The notes beneath the pieces are model-generated. The model did no database searches, was not told the DNA's origin, and worked only from the letters and a program-made list of their open reading frames with translations. DNA of 64,000 nucleotides from Achromobacter dolens. Lineage in GTDB: Bacteria; Pseudomonadota; Gammaproteobacteria; Burkholderiales; Burkholderiaceae_B. The stretch covers positions 1 through 64,000 of the forward strand of contig NZ_CADIJW010000021.1 in NCBI RefSeq assembly GCF_902859745.1. The letters are read 5' to 3'. How positions within the stretch are numbered: the stretch's first letter is position 1; each line of letters begins with the position of its first letter. Positions 8,496-16,827 of the stretch are shown here, piece after piece. The position numbers and the translations under genes were made by a program.

Positions 8496-9680
8496 ATGGC
8501 CCATGCCCCCCAGATCAAGATTCCCGCCACCTACATGCGCGGTGGCACCAGCAAAGGCGTGTTCTTCAAGCTCGACGACCTGCCCGAATCCGCCCGCGTG
8601 CCGGGCCCGGCCCGCGACGCGCTGTTGATGCGCGTGATCGGCAGCCCCGACCCCTACGGCAAGCAGATCGACGGCATGGGCGCGGCCACCTCCAGCACCA
8701 GCAAGACCGTCATCATCGGCAAGAGCAGCCGCCCCGAACATGACGTCGACTACCTGTTCGGCCAGGTCTCGATCGACCAGGCCTTCGTCGACTGGAGCGG
8801 CAACTGCGGCAACCTGTCGGCCGCCGTCGGCCCCTTCGCCATCACCAATGGCCTGGTGGACCCGGCCCGCGTGCCGCGCAACGGCATCGCCGTGGTGCGC
8901 ATCTGGCAGGCCAACATCCAGAAGACCATCATCGCCCACGTGCCGATCACCGACGGCGCGGTGCAGGAAACCGGCGACTTCGAACTGGACGGCGTGACCT
9001 TCCCGGCCGCCGAGCTGCAACTGGAATTCATGAACCCGGCCGAGGAAGGCGACGGCGGCTCGATGTTCCCCACCGGCAATCTGGTGGACGACCTGGAAGT
9101 GCCCGGCGTGGGCACCTTCAAGGCCACCATGATCAACTCCGGCATCCCCACCATCTTCCTGGACGCCGAGGCGCTGGGCTACACCGGCACCGAGCTGCAG
9201 GACGACATCAACGGCGACGCCGCCGCCCTGGCGCGCTTCGAGACCATCCGCGCCCACGGCGCGCTGCGCATGGGCCTGATCCAGAAACTGGAAGAAGCCG
9301 CCGCGCGCCAGCACACGCCCAAGGTGGCCTTCGTGGCCCGCCCCAGGGCCTATACATCCTCCAGCGGCAAGCAGATCGGCGCCGGCGACATCGACGTGCT
9401 GGTGCGCGCCCTGTCCATGGGCAAGCTGCACCACGCCATGATGGGCACCGCCTCGGTCGCCATCGCCACCGCCGCGGCCGTGCCGGGCACGCTGGTCAAC
9501 CTGGCGGCCGGCGGCGGCCAGCGCGACCAGGTCAACTTCGGCCACCCCTCGGGCACGCTGCGCGTCGGCGCCCAGGCCCAGCTGATCGACGGCGAATGGA
9601 CCGTCACCAAGGCCATCATGAGCCGCAGCGCGCGCGTGCTGATGGAAGGCCGGGTGCACGTGCCGCCCACCGGGTTCTGA
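8496..9680 (+). CDS. prpF: 2-methylaconitate cis-trans isomerase PrpF
   Basis: The protein has 394 residues, the normal family length. It opens with PATYMRGGTSKGVFFK and contains DWSGNCGNLSAAVGPFAI, both hallmarks of the PrpF family (diaminopimelate-epimerase-like fold). The Cys and Lys in these blocks match the residues implicated in isomerisation. PrpF converts the AcnD product to cis-2-methylaconitate, which ordinary aconitase can hydrate to methylisocitrate. It lies 64 bases after acnD in the same operon. prpB and prpC are not adjacent, so the rest of the pathway must be encoded elsewhere. Confidence 0.93.
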   Translation: MAHAPQIKIPATYMRGGTSKGVFFKLDDLPESARVPGPARDALLMRVIGSPDPYGKQIDGMGAATSSTSKTVIIGKSSRPEHDVDYLFGQVSIDQAFVDWSGNCGNLSAAVGPFAITNGLVDPARVPRNGIAVVRIWQANIQKTIIAHVPITDGAVQETGDFELDGVTFPAAELQLEFMNPAEEGDGGSMFPTGNLVDDLEVPGVGTFKATMINSGIPTIFLDAEALGYTGTELQDDINGDAAALARFETIRAHGALRMGLIQKLEEAAARQHTPKVAFVARPRAYTSSSGKQIGAGDIDVLVRALSMGKLHHAMMGTASVAIATAAAVPGTLVNLAAGGGQRDQVNFGHPSGTLRVGAQAQLIDGEWTVTKAIMSRSARVLMEGRVHVPPTGF

Positions 9681-9686
9681 AACGAC

Positions 9687-9760
9687 CGCCGCCGACCGGG
9701 TCCCGAGGTACCCGTCGCCGACGGGCATCCGAGGCCCCGCCGCCGACGGGCGCGGGCTGC
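9687..9760. repeat. Three imperfect GC-rich repeats
   Basis: The block GCCGACGGG (first copy GCCGACCGGG) recurs about every 25 bases, each of the first two copies followed by a CCGAG a few bases later. It fills the short gap between prpF and the next gene. It may simply be low-complexity DNA. Confidence 0.4.
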
Positions 9761-9780
9761 GGTATTCTCTGCCGCAGCCC
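9754..9780 (+). terminator. Hairpin after prpF
   Basis: GGGCTGCGG at 9754-9762 pairs perfectly with CCGCAGCCC at 9772-9780 around a nine-base loop. It is followed by a weak CTTCCCTT stretch rather than a clean T tract. It is a plausible end for the acnD-prpF transcript and lies 24 bases before the next start codon. Confidence 0.4.
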
Positions 9781-9804
9781 CTTCCCTTATCGACGGAACC
9801 GTCC

Positions 9805-11760
9805 ATGGCACACCCCGGCGCCCCACGCCGATTCAAGCGCATCCTGGCCGTCTCGGCCCTGCTGCTGTCCGCCAGCGCCGCGGCCGCCCCGATCCTGATG
9901 CAACCGCTGCCCGGCGCCCCCTACACGCCGGGCCGCTACTACCTGATTCCCCAACCCTATGCGCAGGTCAAGGCCGACATCGAGCAAGGCCTTGCCGGCA
10001 AGGACCTGGGCGGCTTCGACGGCCGCGACGACAGCGGACCGCTGTCGGCCATGGAGTTCTACTGGGCCGAGATCGGCGCCCGCCATCTGCCCGCGCTGAA
10101 ACAGGCGCTGGAACAGCAGGCCAGCCAGGCCGCGGACCCGGTCCTGGCCAAGGCGCTGGCGGCCGGCGCCGTCAGCCCGCAGGAGCGCGACGCGTTCCGC
10201 GCGGCCATCGCGAGCCAGCCCGACTACGCCCAGGAACACATCAAGTCGCTGCCGTTCTTCTCGCAACCGGTGGCGCGCTGGTCTTTCCAGCGCGAACGCG
10301 GCAAAGCGCGCCGCACGCAGGCCGACTACGGCACCGTCATGGATCTCTCCGGCGTGACCGGCCGCGAGGCGCTGACGCTGGTCTGGCACGGCGGCGCCGA
10401 CACCACCGTCACGCGCCATTTCCGCCTGACAAGCTGCATGGTCGGCGTGACCTGTTTTCCCGACCCGCATTTCGACTACGACAGGCAACGCATCGAGCAC
10501 ACCGACGCCGCGCTCGACCGTTACCTTGACGGTTTGGCGCAACGCCTGCAGGCCCTGCCCGAGGCCGATGCCGACCGCGTGATGCAGGCTTACTTCGATG
10601 CGTACGCGCGCGGCCGCGCCACCGCCACCGCGTCGGCCGCGCCCTCCGTGGCGGCGGCCACGCTGCCGGAGACGAGCGTGTCCGGCATCCGCCTTCCCGC
10701 CGACGAATCCGACCTGCGACGCTACGACAATGACAGATGGCGCCTGCTGGCGCTGCCCGACGGCAGCCTGCTCGCTTCCGGCGCGGCGACGCAGCGCTTC
10801 GTGCCGCGCACCACGACCGCCGCCGCCGAGGGCGCGCCGCGGTCCGGCCAGAACACGGTAACCGCCGTCGACCGCGAGGCCGCCGCGGGCTTTGGCCTGG
10901 CGGGCGCGCTCAAGATCACCGCCGACGGCCAGGTCTGGGCGCAAGGCCTGCGCGAGGACGGCGCCCGCACGCTGCTGGCATGGCGCGCCGGCCAGCGCGG
11001 CGTGGTCGTCCACCCGCTGGGCGCCCGCTTTCCGGACCGCTACATTGACGACTGGACCCTGCCCGCCGCCGGCGGCGTGGCGCTGCGCGTCGGCGACGAG
11101 CTGTACACCGTGACGCCGCAAGGGCGCTGGAGCCAACGGTCCTGGAACGGCGCGCTGCGCCGCGACGCCGTCGACACCCTGGAGCATGCCCTGCCCTGGG
11201 TGCCGAGCGACGCCATCCAGTTCGGCGACGGCCTGTTCTGGGCCGCCGACCGCGACGGCTACGGCATCGATCCCGGTGGCGCCCGCGTGGTCGCCAGCTT
11301 CCCGACCGCCACCCCCAAGCTGTTGTTCGGCAGCCGTCGCGGGGAATGGGCCCTGGCCGTGGCGGAAACACCCGATGGGCGGCGCCTGCGTGCCATCGAC
11401 CTGCGCACGGGCCTGGCCCGCTTCGACCTGGAAACCCCCGCCGTGTACTACACCTCGGCGGCGGCGCGCAGCGCCCACGGCCGCCTATTGGCGGTCAGCG
11501 GCGCCGACAGCACGGTGATTGTCCTGGACATGACGCAGGGCCGGCTGCTGGCCAACCTGCGCGTGCCCAAGGAATACAGCGTCAGCGCGCTGGCCTTCTC
11601 GTGGGCGGGAGACCGGCTGTGGATCTACGCCCGGCCGGTGGGCAACAACGACGTGGCGCAACTGATCGCCTGGGATGCGCCGGCCGGAGCGATCGACCCC
11701 GCGCGGGGCCGCGACCTGCCCGACCAGATCCGCTGCGACTACTCGATGGCGTGCCGCTGA
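9805..11760 (+). CDS. Exported 651-aa protein with beta-propeller-like C-terminal half, unknown function
   Basis: No family is recognised. A signal peptide is clear: basic start, hydrophobic VSALLLSASAAAA, predicted cleavage near AAA-PILM. Residues about 30-270 are mixed alpha/beta with two close cysteines (SCMVGVTC). Residues about 290-640 form repeated strand-rich units such as WRLLALPDGSLLASG, KITADGQVWAQG, GEWALAVAETPDGRRLRAIDLRTG and SAHGRLLAVSGADSTVIVLDMTQGRLLANL. These resemble WD40/YVTN-type propeller blades. It is probably periplasmic or surface-exposed. It stands alone, convergent with the lyase gene that follows. Confidence 0.6.
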   Translation: MAHPGAPRRFKRILAVSALLLSASAAAAPILMQPLPGAPYTPGRYYLIPQPYAQVKADIEQGLAGKDLGGFDGRDDSGPLSAMEFYWAEIGARHLPALKQALEQQASQAADPVLAKALAAGAVSPQERDAFRAAIASQPDYAQEHIKSLPFFSQPVARWSFQRERGKARRTQADYGTVMDLSGVTGREALTLVWHGGADTTVTRHFRLTSCMVGVTCFPDPHFDYDRQRIEHTDAALDRYLDGLAQRLQALPEADADRVMQAYFDAYARGRATATASAAPSVAAATLPETSVSGIRLPADESDLRRYDNDRWRLLALPDGSLLASGAATQRFVPRTTTAAAEGAPRSGQNTVTAVDREAAAGFGLAGALKITADGQVWAQGLREDGARTLLAWRAGQRGVVVHPLGARFPDRYIDDWTLPAAGGVALRVGDELYTVTPQGRWSQRSWNGALRRDAVDTLEHALPWVPSDAIQFGDGLFWAADRDGYGIDPGGARVVASFPTATPKLLFGSRRGEWALAVAETPDGRRLRAIDLRTGLARFDLETPAVYYTSAAARSAHGRLLAVSGADSTVIVLDMTQGRLLANLRVPKEYSVSALAFSWAGDRLWIYARPVGNNDVAQLIAWDAPAGAIDPARGRDLPDQIRCDYSMACR

Positions 11761-11778
11761 CCCCGGCCGGCGCGGCGC

Positions 11779-11806
11779 GCCGCCCGGCATCGCGCGGCCG
11801 GGCGGC
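11779..11806. terminator. Symmetric hairpin between convergent genes
   Basis: GCCGCCCGGC (11779-11788) pairs with GCCGGGCGGC (11797-11806), a perfect ten-base GC stem with an eight-base loop. It sits between the stops of the propeller-like gene and the exported lyase. It has no T tract on either side, so it may act as a weak bidirectional terminator or only as an RNA-end stabiliser. Confidence 0.4.
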
Positions 11807-11809
11807 CGC

Positions 11810-13345
11810 TTACTGGGCCTTGTCCTTCGGCGCGCTGGCCACCAGCGCGTCAAAATCCTTGTCCAGCGCGGCCAGCGAATCGGCGATGTGGGCGCGGCGT
11901 TCCTTGATCCACTTGTCCTGCGAGGCCAGTTGCTCGCGCGCCTCCTTGACCATGCGCTCCATTTCCGCCGGCTGAGGGCCGCCACTGGTGGCGCGGTTCT
12001 TGACGATGGCGACCGGGTCCAGCGTCGAACGGAACTCGGCCTCGCTCATCGGCAGTTCGTTCGGGTACTTGGAACCCTTCATCGCCTCGGCGTAGATGCG
12101 GCGCGCCTGGTCATACGGGAAGTCCAGCGGCTTGATGTTGTTGGTCTTGGCGTAGCTCACCACCTCGGAGGCGAAGTGGTGGCCGTCGCGGAACGGCAGC
12201 TTGTACTTGCGCATCAGCACGTCGGCCAGTTCCTGCGAAGCGGTCCAGTCGCTGTTCAGTTCCTCCAGCGCGCGGTCCGGGCTGATCACCATGGCCTTGA
12301 GCACGCGGTCCCAGCGCTTGAGCGCGGAGATGCCGGCGTCGACCATGGCCGAGTTCTGCTTGACGTCCTTGGGGTCGCTCATGCCTGGCGTGATGTTGTG
12401 CGTCTGGATCACCGGCCCCATGGCCAGCGTCACCGCCGTCGACGCGTCGCTGCGGGTGTCGTTGAGCAGGCCCGGATTGCGCTTTTGCGGCATGGCGCTG
12501 GACACGTAGGTGTTGCCGCCGCCCTCTTCCAGCAGGATCCAGGGCCGCGACTGGGCATACTGCGTCATCACGTCCTCGACGAAGTTGCCGGTGCGCAGCG
12601 CGATGCTGGTGACGATCGACGCCACTTCCACCGGCTGGTCCATTGACGAGATCTGCGAGGCGTCATAGGCGTTGTCCACCAACGCGGTGAAGCCCAGGTA
12701 CTGCGCCATGCGCTTGCGGTCCAGCGGCCAACTGGTGCCGTTGAGCACGGTGGTGCCCATGGGCGAGCGGTCGATGCGCGCGTAGGCTTCGCGGATGCGC
12801 TGCGCATCGCGCGCCAGGCCGGCGGCCTGTCCCAGCAGGTAGTGGCCATAGCTGTTCGGCTGGGCCGCCACGCCGTTGGTGTAGTTGGGCACAATGGTGG
12901 CGCTGTGCTTGGCGGCCAGCTCCACCAGCGTGGTCGACGTGGCATTGAGCTGGTCCGCCAGTTCCAGCAGCTTGTCGCGCAGGATGGCGCTGCGGTAGGT
13001 GGCGTGCATGTCCTGGCTGGAACGGCCGGCATGCAGCAGCGTCACGTCCTCGCCCGCGGCCTTGATCAGCAGCGGCTCGAAGGTGATGACGCTGGCCGGC
13101 CGCTTGGCGCCCGGCTGGTTGCCGTCATTGATCACCTTGGCCACGCCCGCCGCCAGGCGCGGCGCCATGGCCTTGTCGAGCAGCCCCTGGTCGGTATTGA
13201 TCACGGCCGTGGCCTTGTTGATCTCGCCCAGCCAGAAGAAGGGATCGTGCGGCGGCTTGGCAGCGGGTGCCTGCTGGGCGGAGGCGGCGTGGGCGCCGAG
13301 GGACAAAACGAGGGCTGCGCCCAGGGCGGGCAGGAAATGTCTCAT
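11810..13345 (-). CDS. Exported lyase of the aspartase/fumarase/argininosuccinate lyase superfamily
   Basis: The 511-residue protein has an unmistakable Sec signal peptide (MRHFLPALGAALVLSLGAHA, cleavage near ASA-QQ). The superfamily loop with the catalytic Ser appears as SSAMPQKRNP. An earlier block, HAGRSSQDMHATYR, matches the GRSRNDQ region of argininosuccinate lyase. Superfamily members normally work in the cytoplasm as tetramers that eliminate fumarate or a related acid. A secreted or periplasmic version is unusual. The C-terminal 60 residues are charged and helical. No arginine-biosynthesis genes are nearby. Activity is likely because the signature is intact, but the substrate is unknown. 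Confidence 0.75.
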   Translation of the reverse strand: MRHFLPALGAALVLSLGAHAASAQQAPAAKPPHDPFFWLGEINKATAVINTDQGLLDKAMAPRLAAGVAKVINDGNQPGAKRPASVITFEPLLIKAAGEDVTLLHAGRSSQDMHATYRSAILRDKLLELADQLNATSTTLVELAAKHSATIVPNYTNGVAAQPNSYGHYLLGQAAGLARDAQRIREAYARIDRSPMGTTVLNGTSWPLDRKRMAQYLGFTALVDNAYDASQISSMDQPVEVASIVTSIALRTGNFVEDVMTQYAQSRPWILLEEGGGNTYVSSAMPQKRNPGLLNDTRSDASTAVTLAMGPVIQTHNITPGMSDPKDVKQNSAMVDAGISALKRWDRVLKAMVISPDRALEELNSDWTASQELADVLMRKYKLPFRDGHHFASEVVSYAKTNNIKPLDFPYDQARRIYAEAMKGSKYPNELPMSEAEFRSTLDPVAIVKNRATSGGPQPAEMERMVKEAREQLASQDKWIKERRAHIADSLAALDKDFDALVASAPKDKAQ

Positions 13346-13496
13346 GGTGTTCTCGTTATGAGGGGGAAATCAAACCCTTGTATCAAACACCATTTTTGCG
13401 CCCCGTGTGCCACAAAATGCAATCCGCCATGCAACGGGCCGGGCGCGACCGCCCACGCCCGCGGGTTGACCCCTATGCCTGGCGGCCAGTCGAATG

Positions 13497-14801
13497 CTAT
13501 GCCGCCGACGCTGGCACCGCCCAGCGCAACACGAAGCGCGCCCCGCCCATCGGGCTGTCCGTGACACTGATGGCGCCACGGTGCCCGACCGCGACGCGCT
13601 GCGCGATCGCCAGCCCCAGCCCGGCGCCGCCGGTGCCGCGATCGCGGCTTTCATCCAGCCGGATGAAGGGTTCGAAAATCCGTTCGCGATCGGCCACCGG
13701 AATGCCCGGTCCGTCGTCGTCCACGATCAGCTCGAAATGCCCCGCCGACGTGTGCGTCAGCGCGACTTCGACGCGGCCCCGCGCATAGCGCACCGCGTTC
13801 TGCACCAGGTTCAGCAGGGCCCGGCTCATATAGCGCGGATGCAGGCACACGTGCGGGGGATGGCCGTCCGCCACGACGCAGCGCACATTGCGCGCCTCGG
13901 CCTGGTGCGCCACCTGGGCCAGGGCCTCGCCCAGCCAGTCGCGCGTGTCCACGGTTTCCAACCGCACGGCCTCTTCGGTGGGCCGTTCCAGCCGCGCGTA
14001 CACCAACAGCTCCGCCACCATGCTCTCCAGCTCCGAAATGTCCGCGCGCATGTCGCGCAAGACCGGTTGATGCGCTGGCGGCAGGCCGCCGCGCCCCAGT
14101 TGGTCCACCTCGAACGACAGCCGCGCCAGCGGCGTGCGCAGCTCATGCGAGACGGCGTTGGTCAGGCTGCGCTGATTCTCGATCAACGCGGCAATGCGCT
14201 CGGCCATGTGATTGAAACTCTCGCCGACGTGACGGATCCCGGCGACGCGCGACAGGCGCACGCGCATGCTCAGTTCCCCGTGCCCCATGCGCAGCGCGGC
14301 ATTGCGCAGCGCGTCCATGTCGCGCCACATCGGCAACGCCCACAGCGCCAGCAGGCCGATCGCCACCACGATCCCCAGGCACAGCCAGACGGACAGGGCG
14401 ACCACGGTGTCGAACACGTTGGGCAGGCGCAACTCCAGCCACTGCGCGGGCTCGCCCGGCAACGGCAGCAGGTGGGTGTCGAAATCGTCGCGCATCACGA
14501 CGCCCATGGTCTGCCATTGCTCGCGCTCATCCTCGGTCAGGTGGACCTGATGCGCTTGCAGCAAGCGCATCGCGATGCCGTAATGCGGCTGCACCTGGTC
14601 GCGCAGCACGTCTTCGCGCCGCGCCGGCGGCACCGCGTCCAACCGCTCATGCAACTCGTAGAACTGGCCCCGCAGCGATTGGAAGGCAACCTCTTCGACC
14701 ATCGGCTTGAGCAGCGCCCCCAGCCCCTTGTCCACGAACAGATAGGCCAGCCCCAGGCTGATCAGCACCACGACAACGACACGAATGAGAAATCTGAGCA
14801 T
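13497..14801 (-). CDS. RstB-like sensor histidine kinase (orphan)
   Basis: The protein has 434 residues from ATG 14801, the length of E. coli RstB and similar to it along most of its length. Two membrane helices (about residues 5-22 and 130-155) flank a short periplasmic domain. A HAMP segment follows, then the H box SHELRTPLARL, N box LLNLVQNAVRYA, G1 DDDGPGIP, F box IFEPFIRLDESRDR and G2 GTGGAGLGLAI. All catalytic boxes are intact. The usual partner, an OmpR-type response regulator such as RstA, is absent on both sides: the neighbours are the exported lyase and an SDR. It must pair with a regulator encoded elsewhere. Confidence 0.85.
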   Translation of the reverse strand: MLRFLIRVVVVVLISLGLAYLFVDKGLGALLKPMVEEVAFQSLRGQFYELHERLDAVPPARREDVLRDQVQPHYGIAMRLLQAHQVHLTEDEREQWQTMGVVMRDDFDTHLLPLPGEPAQWLELRLPNVFDTVVALSVWLCLGIVVAIGLLALWALPMWRDMDALRNAALRMGHGELSMRVRLSRVAGIRHVGESFNHMAERIAALIENQRSLTNAVSHELRTPLARLSFEVDQLGRGGLPPAHQPVLRDMRADISELESMVAELLVYARLERPTEEAVRLETVDTRDWLGEALAQVAHQAEARNVRCVVADGHPPHVCLHPRYMSRALLNLVQNAVRYARGRVEVALTHTSAGHFELIVDDDGPGIPVADRERIFEPFIRLDESRDRGTGGAGLGLAIAQRVAVGHRGAISVTDSPMGGARFVLRWAVPASAA

Positions 14802-15091
14802 CAGTAGCCTTCGGGCCGGCGGCGGGCGCGTCCGCGCAGCGAGGGCGGGCGGAGAGGGATGATGGAAACGCGCGGACGGCCGCAATGGCGGATCGCGCGG
14901 GCCGCGGCGGATGCGCGCCCCGGGATGATAGAAAACAAGCCGGCGGCCGTTCCGCCGCCTTTTGTGTGGGATTTGTGAAAAAAAGTGAAACGCCGGCGGG
15001 CCGCGGCGCCGCTAGCCGTCGCGGCGATCGACCCGCGCGGCCATGCCGCGGATCAGGCGGCCCTGTCGGGCGCGGCGCCCGCCATGCCCCG

Positions 15092-15868
15092 TCACCCCAG
15101 GTATTCGACGTTGCCGCACACCGAAATGCTCTGGCCGCTGATCATCGCGCCCTCGTCCGAGCACAGGAACGCGACCTGATTGGCGATATCCTCGGGCTGC
15201 GTCATCCTGCGCAGCGACACCTTCTCCACCAGTTGCGCGCGCATGACATCGTTGCTGACGCCGCCGGCCGCCGCGCGCGCGGCGATGATGCGCTCGACCC
15301 GCTCGCCCGCCACCACGCCGGGCAGCACCGAATTGACGCGGATGCCGGACGGTCCCAGCTCCATCGCCCAGGTCTGCGTCAGCCCCGCCAATCCGAACTT
15401 GCTGGCGCTGTAGGGGCTGCGCAGCGAAAAGCCCAGGCGCCCCGCGACCGACGAGATATTGATGATCGCCCCGCCGCCCGCCTCGCGCAGCAGCGGCACC
15501 GCGCTGCGCGCGCACAGGAACGTGCCGGTCAGGTTGACGTCGAGCGTGGCGCGCCACGCCGCCAGGTCCGTCTCCTCCAGCCGGCTGGTGGGGCCCGACA
15601 CGCCAGCGTTGTTCACCAGCGCATCGAGCCGGCCCCAGCGCGCGGCCAGGTCCGTGAACATCGCCAGCACCTGGGCCTCATCGGATACATCCGTGACGCT
15701 GCCGCTCAGGCCCGGATGCGCCCGCACGGCGGCCTGCACCGCCTCTGCCGCCACATCACAGATATGCACCTGCGCCCCCGACGCCAGGAACTTGCGCGCG
15801 ATCGCCAGCCCGATTCCCCCGGCGCCCGCGGTGACCAGGACCCGCTTGCCTTGCAACGATTCGATCAT
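15092..15868 (-). CDS. SDR-family oxidoreductase
   Basis: This is a classical short-chain dehydrogenase of 258 residues. The cofactor motif is TAGAGGIG near residue 13, the NNAG motif is near 86, and the catalytic Ser-Tyr-Lys is in ISSVAGRLGFSLRSPYSASK. An Asp after the second strand (CDVAAEA) favours NAD(H). An AAAGG upstream supports ATG 15868. It is the third gene of a minus-strand unit (binding protein, BKACE, SDR), 34 bases after the BKACE stop. A plausible role is oxidation of a beta-hydroxy acid to the beta-keto acid that BKACE cleaves; this is inference from order alone. Confidence 0.82.
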   Translation of the reverse strand: MIESLQGKRVLVTAGAGGIGLAIARKFLASGAQVHICDVAAEAVQAAVRAHPGLSGSVTDVSDEAQVLAMFTDLAARWGRLDALVNNAGVSGPTSRLEETDLAAWRATLDVNLTGTFLCARSAVPLLREAGGGAIINISSVAGRLGFSLRSPYSASKFGLAGLTQTWAMELGPSGIRVNSVLPGVVAGERVERIIAARAAAGGVSNDVMRAQLVEKVSLRRMTQPEDIANQVAFLCSDEGAMISGQSISVCGNVEYLG

Positions 15869-15902
15869 CAGGCTTCGTCCTTTGAAAAATGCCGCATCGG
15901 TC

Positions 15903-16817
15903 TCACAGCGCGAATGCCGGCCGCACGCCGCCCCGCAGCGGCAGGCCCATGATCTCGCGCGCCTCGGCGGGCGTCGCGGGCTCCATGTCCAGCTCGCGGA
16001 TGATGCGCACGATGCGCTCGGTCAGTTGCACGTTGGTCGCCAGCTCGCCATGGCGGTAATACAGGTTGTCCTCCAGCCCGACCCGCGCATGCCCGCCCAG
16101 CAGCAGCGCGCTGATGTTGGCTTCGAGCTGCGACGGTCCGATGCCGCTGACGCAGAAGATGCTGTTCCTGGGAAGCAGGTCCACCATCATCTGCAAATGG
16201 CGCGGCGAGAACGGCATCGCGTTCTGGAAGTTGCGGTGCACATTCATCACCAGGTTGATGAAATGCGGCTCCTCGTCCAGCCCTTCGTTGATCAACGTGG
16301 TCGCGTCCTGCAGGATATGGGTCGGGCTGAACACCTCCCACTCCGGCTTGATGCCGCGCGCCTTCATGCCGGCCGCCAGTTCGCGGGCGCGGGACAAGGG
16401 CGTGTTCATCAGGTATTCGCGGTCGCCGAAGGCCAGGTTCAGCGTGGTGGCGTCCAGCGTGCACATCTCGGCGCCGGCGTCCATGCCCTTGAGCCGCTCT
16501 TCCCACAGGATCTCCCAGGTGCCCGGCGTGGTTTCCCTGACCATGTCGCCGTGCACGCCGCCGCCCGTGGAATTGTTCAGCACGATGTCGCAGCGCTCAC
16601 GGATGCGCTGGTTCATGTCGCGGTAGATGGCCGCGTCGCAGGTGGCCTGGTCGTCGGGACGGCGCGCATGCAGCGCGACCACGCTGGCCCCGGCGTTGTA
16701 GCAGCGGTAGACGTCCTCGGCGATCTCGGCCGGCTGGGTCGGCAGATGCGGGTTCTGGCTCTTGAACGCCATGCCCCCGGTGGGAGCAATGGTCACGATC
16801 ACTTTGCGTTTTGCCAT
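15903..16817 (-). CDS. BKACE (DUF849) beta-keto acid cleavage enzyme, divergent metal site
   Basis: The 304-residue protein is of the 3-keto-5-aminohexanoate cleavage (Kce) family. These TIM barrels condense a beta-keto acid with acetyl-CoA to give acetoacetate and a CoA ester. Family blocks present are TIAPTGG, NNSTGGG and GGHARVGLEDN, in which Glu 249 is the expected zinc ligand. The usual HxH zinc pair reads ALH at 48-50, so the first histidine is replaced by Ala. ATG 16817 is 10 bases after the binding-protein stop, so the genes are co-transcribed. The substrate is unknown; the SDR downstream suggests a hydroxy acid precursor. Confidence 0.82.
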   Translation of the reverse strand: MAKRKVIVTIAPTGGMAFKSQNPHLPTQPAEIAEDVYRCYNAGASVVALHARRPDDQATCDAAIYRDMNQRIRERCDIVLNNSTGGGVHGDMVRETTPGTWEILWEERLKGMDAGAEMCTLDATTLNLAFGDREYLMNTPLSRARELAAGMKARGIKPEWEVFSPTHILQDATTLINEGLDEEPHFINLVMNVHRNFQNAMPFSPRHLQMMVDLLPRNSIFCVSGIGPSQLEANISALLLGGHARVGLEDNLYYRHGELATNVQLTERIVRIIRELDMEPATPAEAREIMGLPLRGGVRPAFAL

Positions 16818-16827
16818 GGCGATTCTC

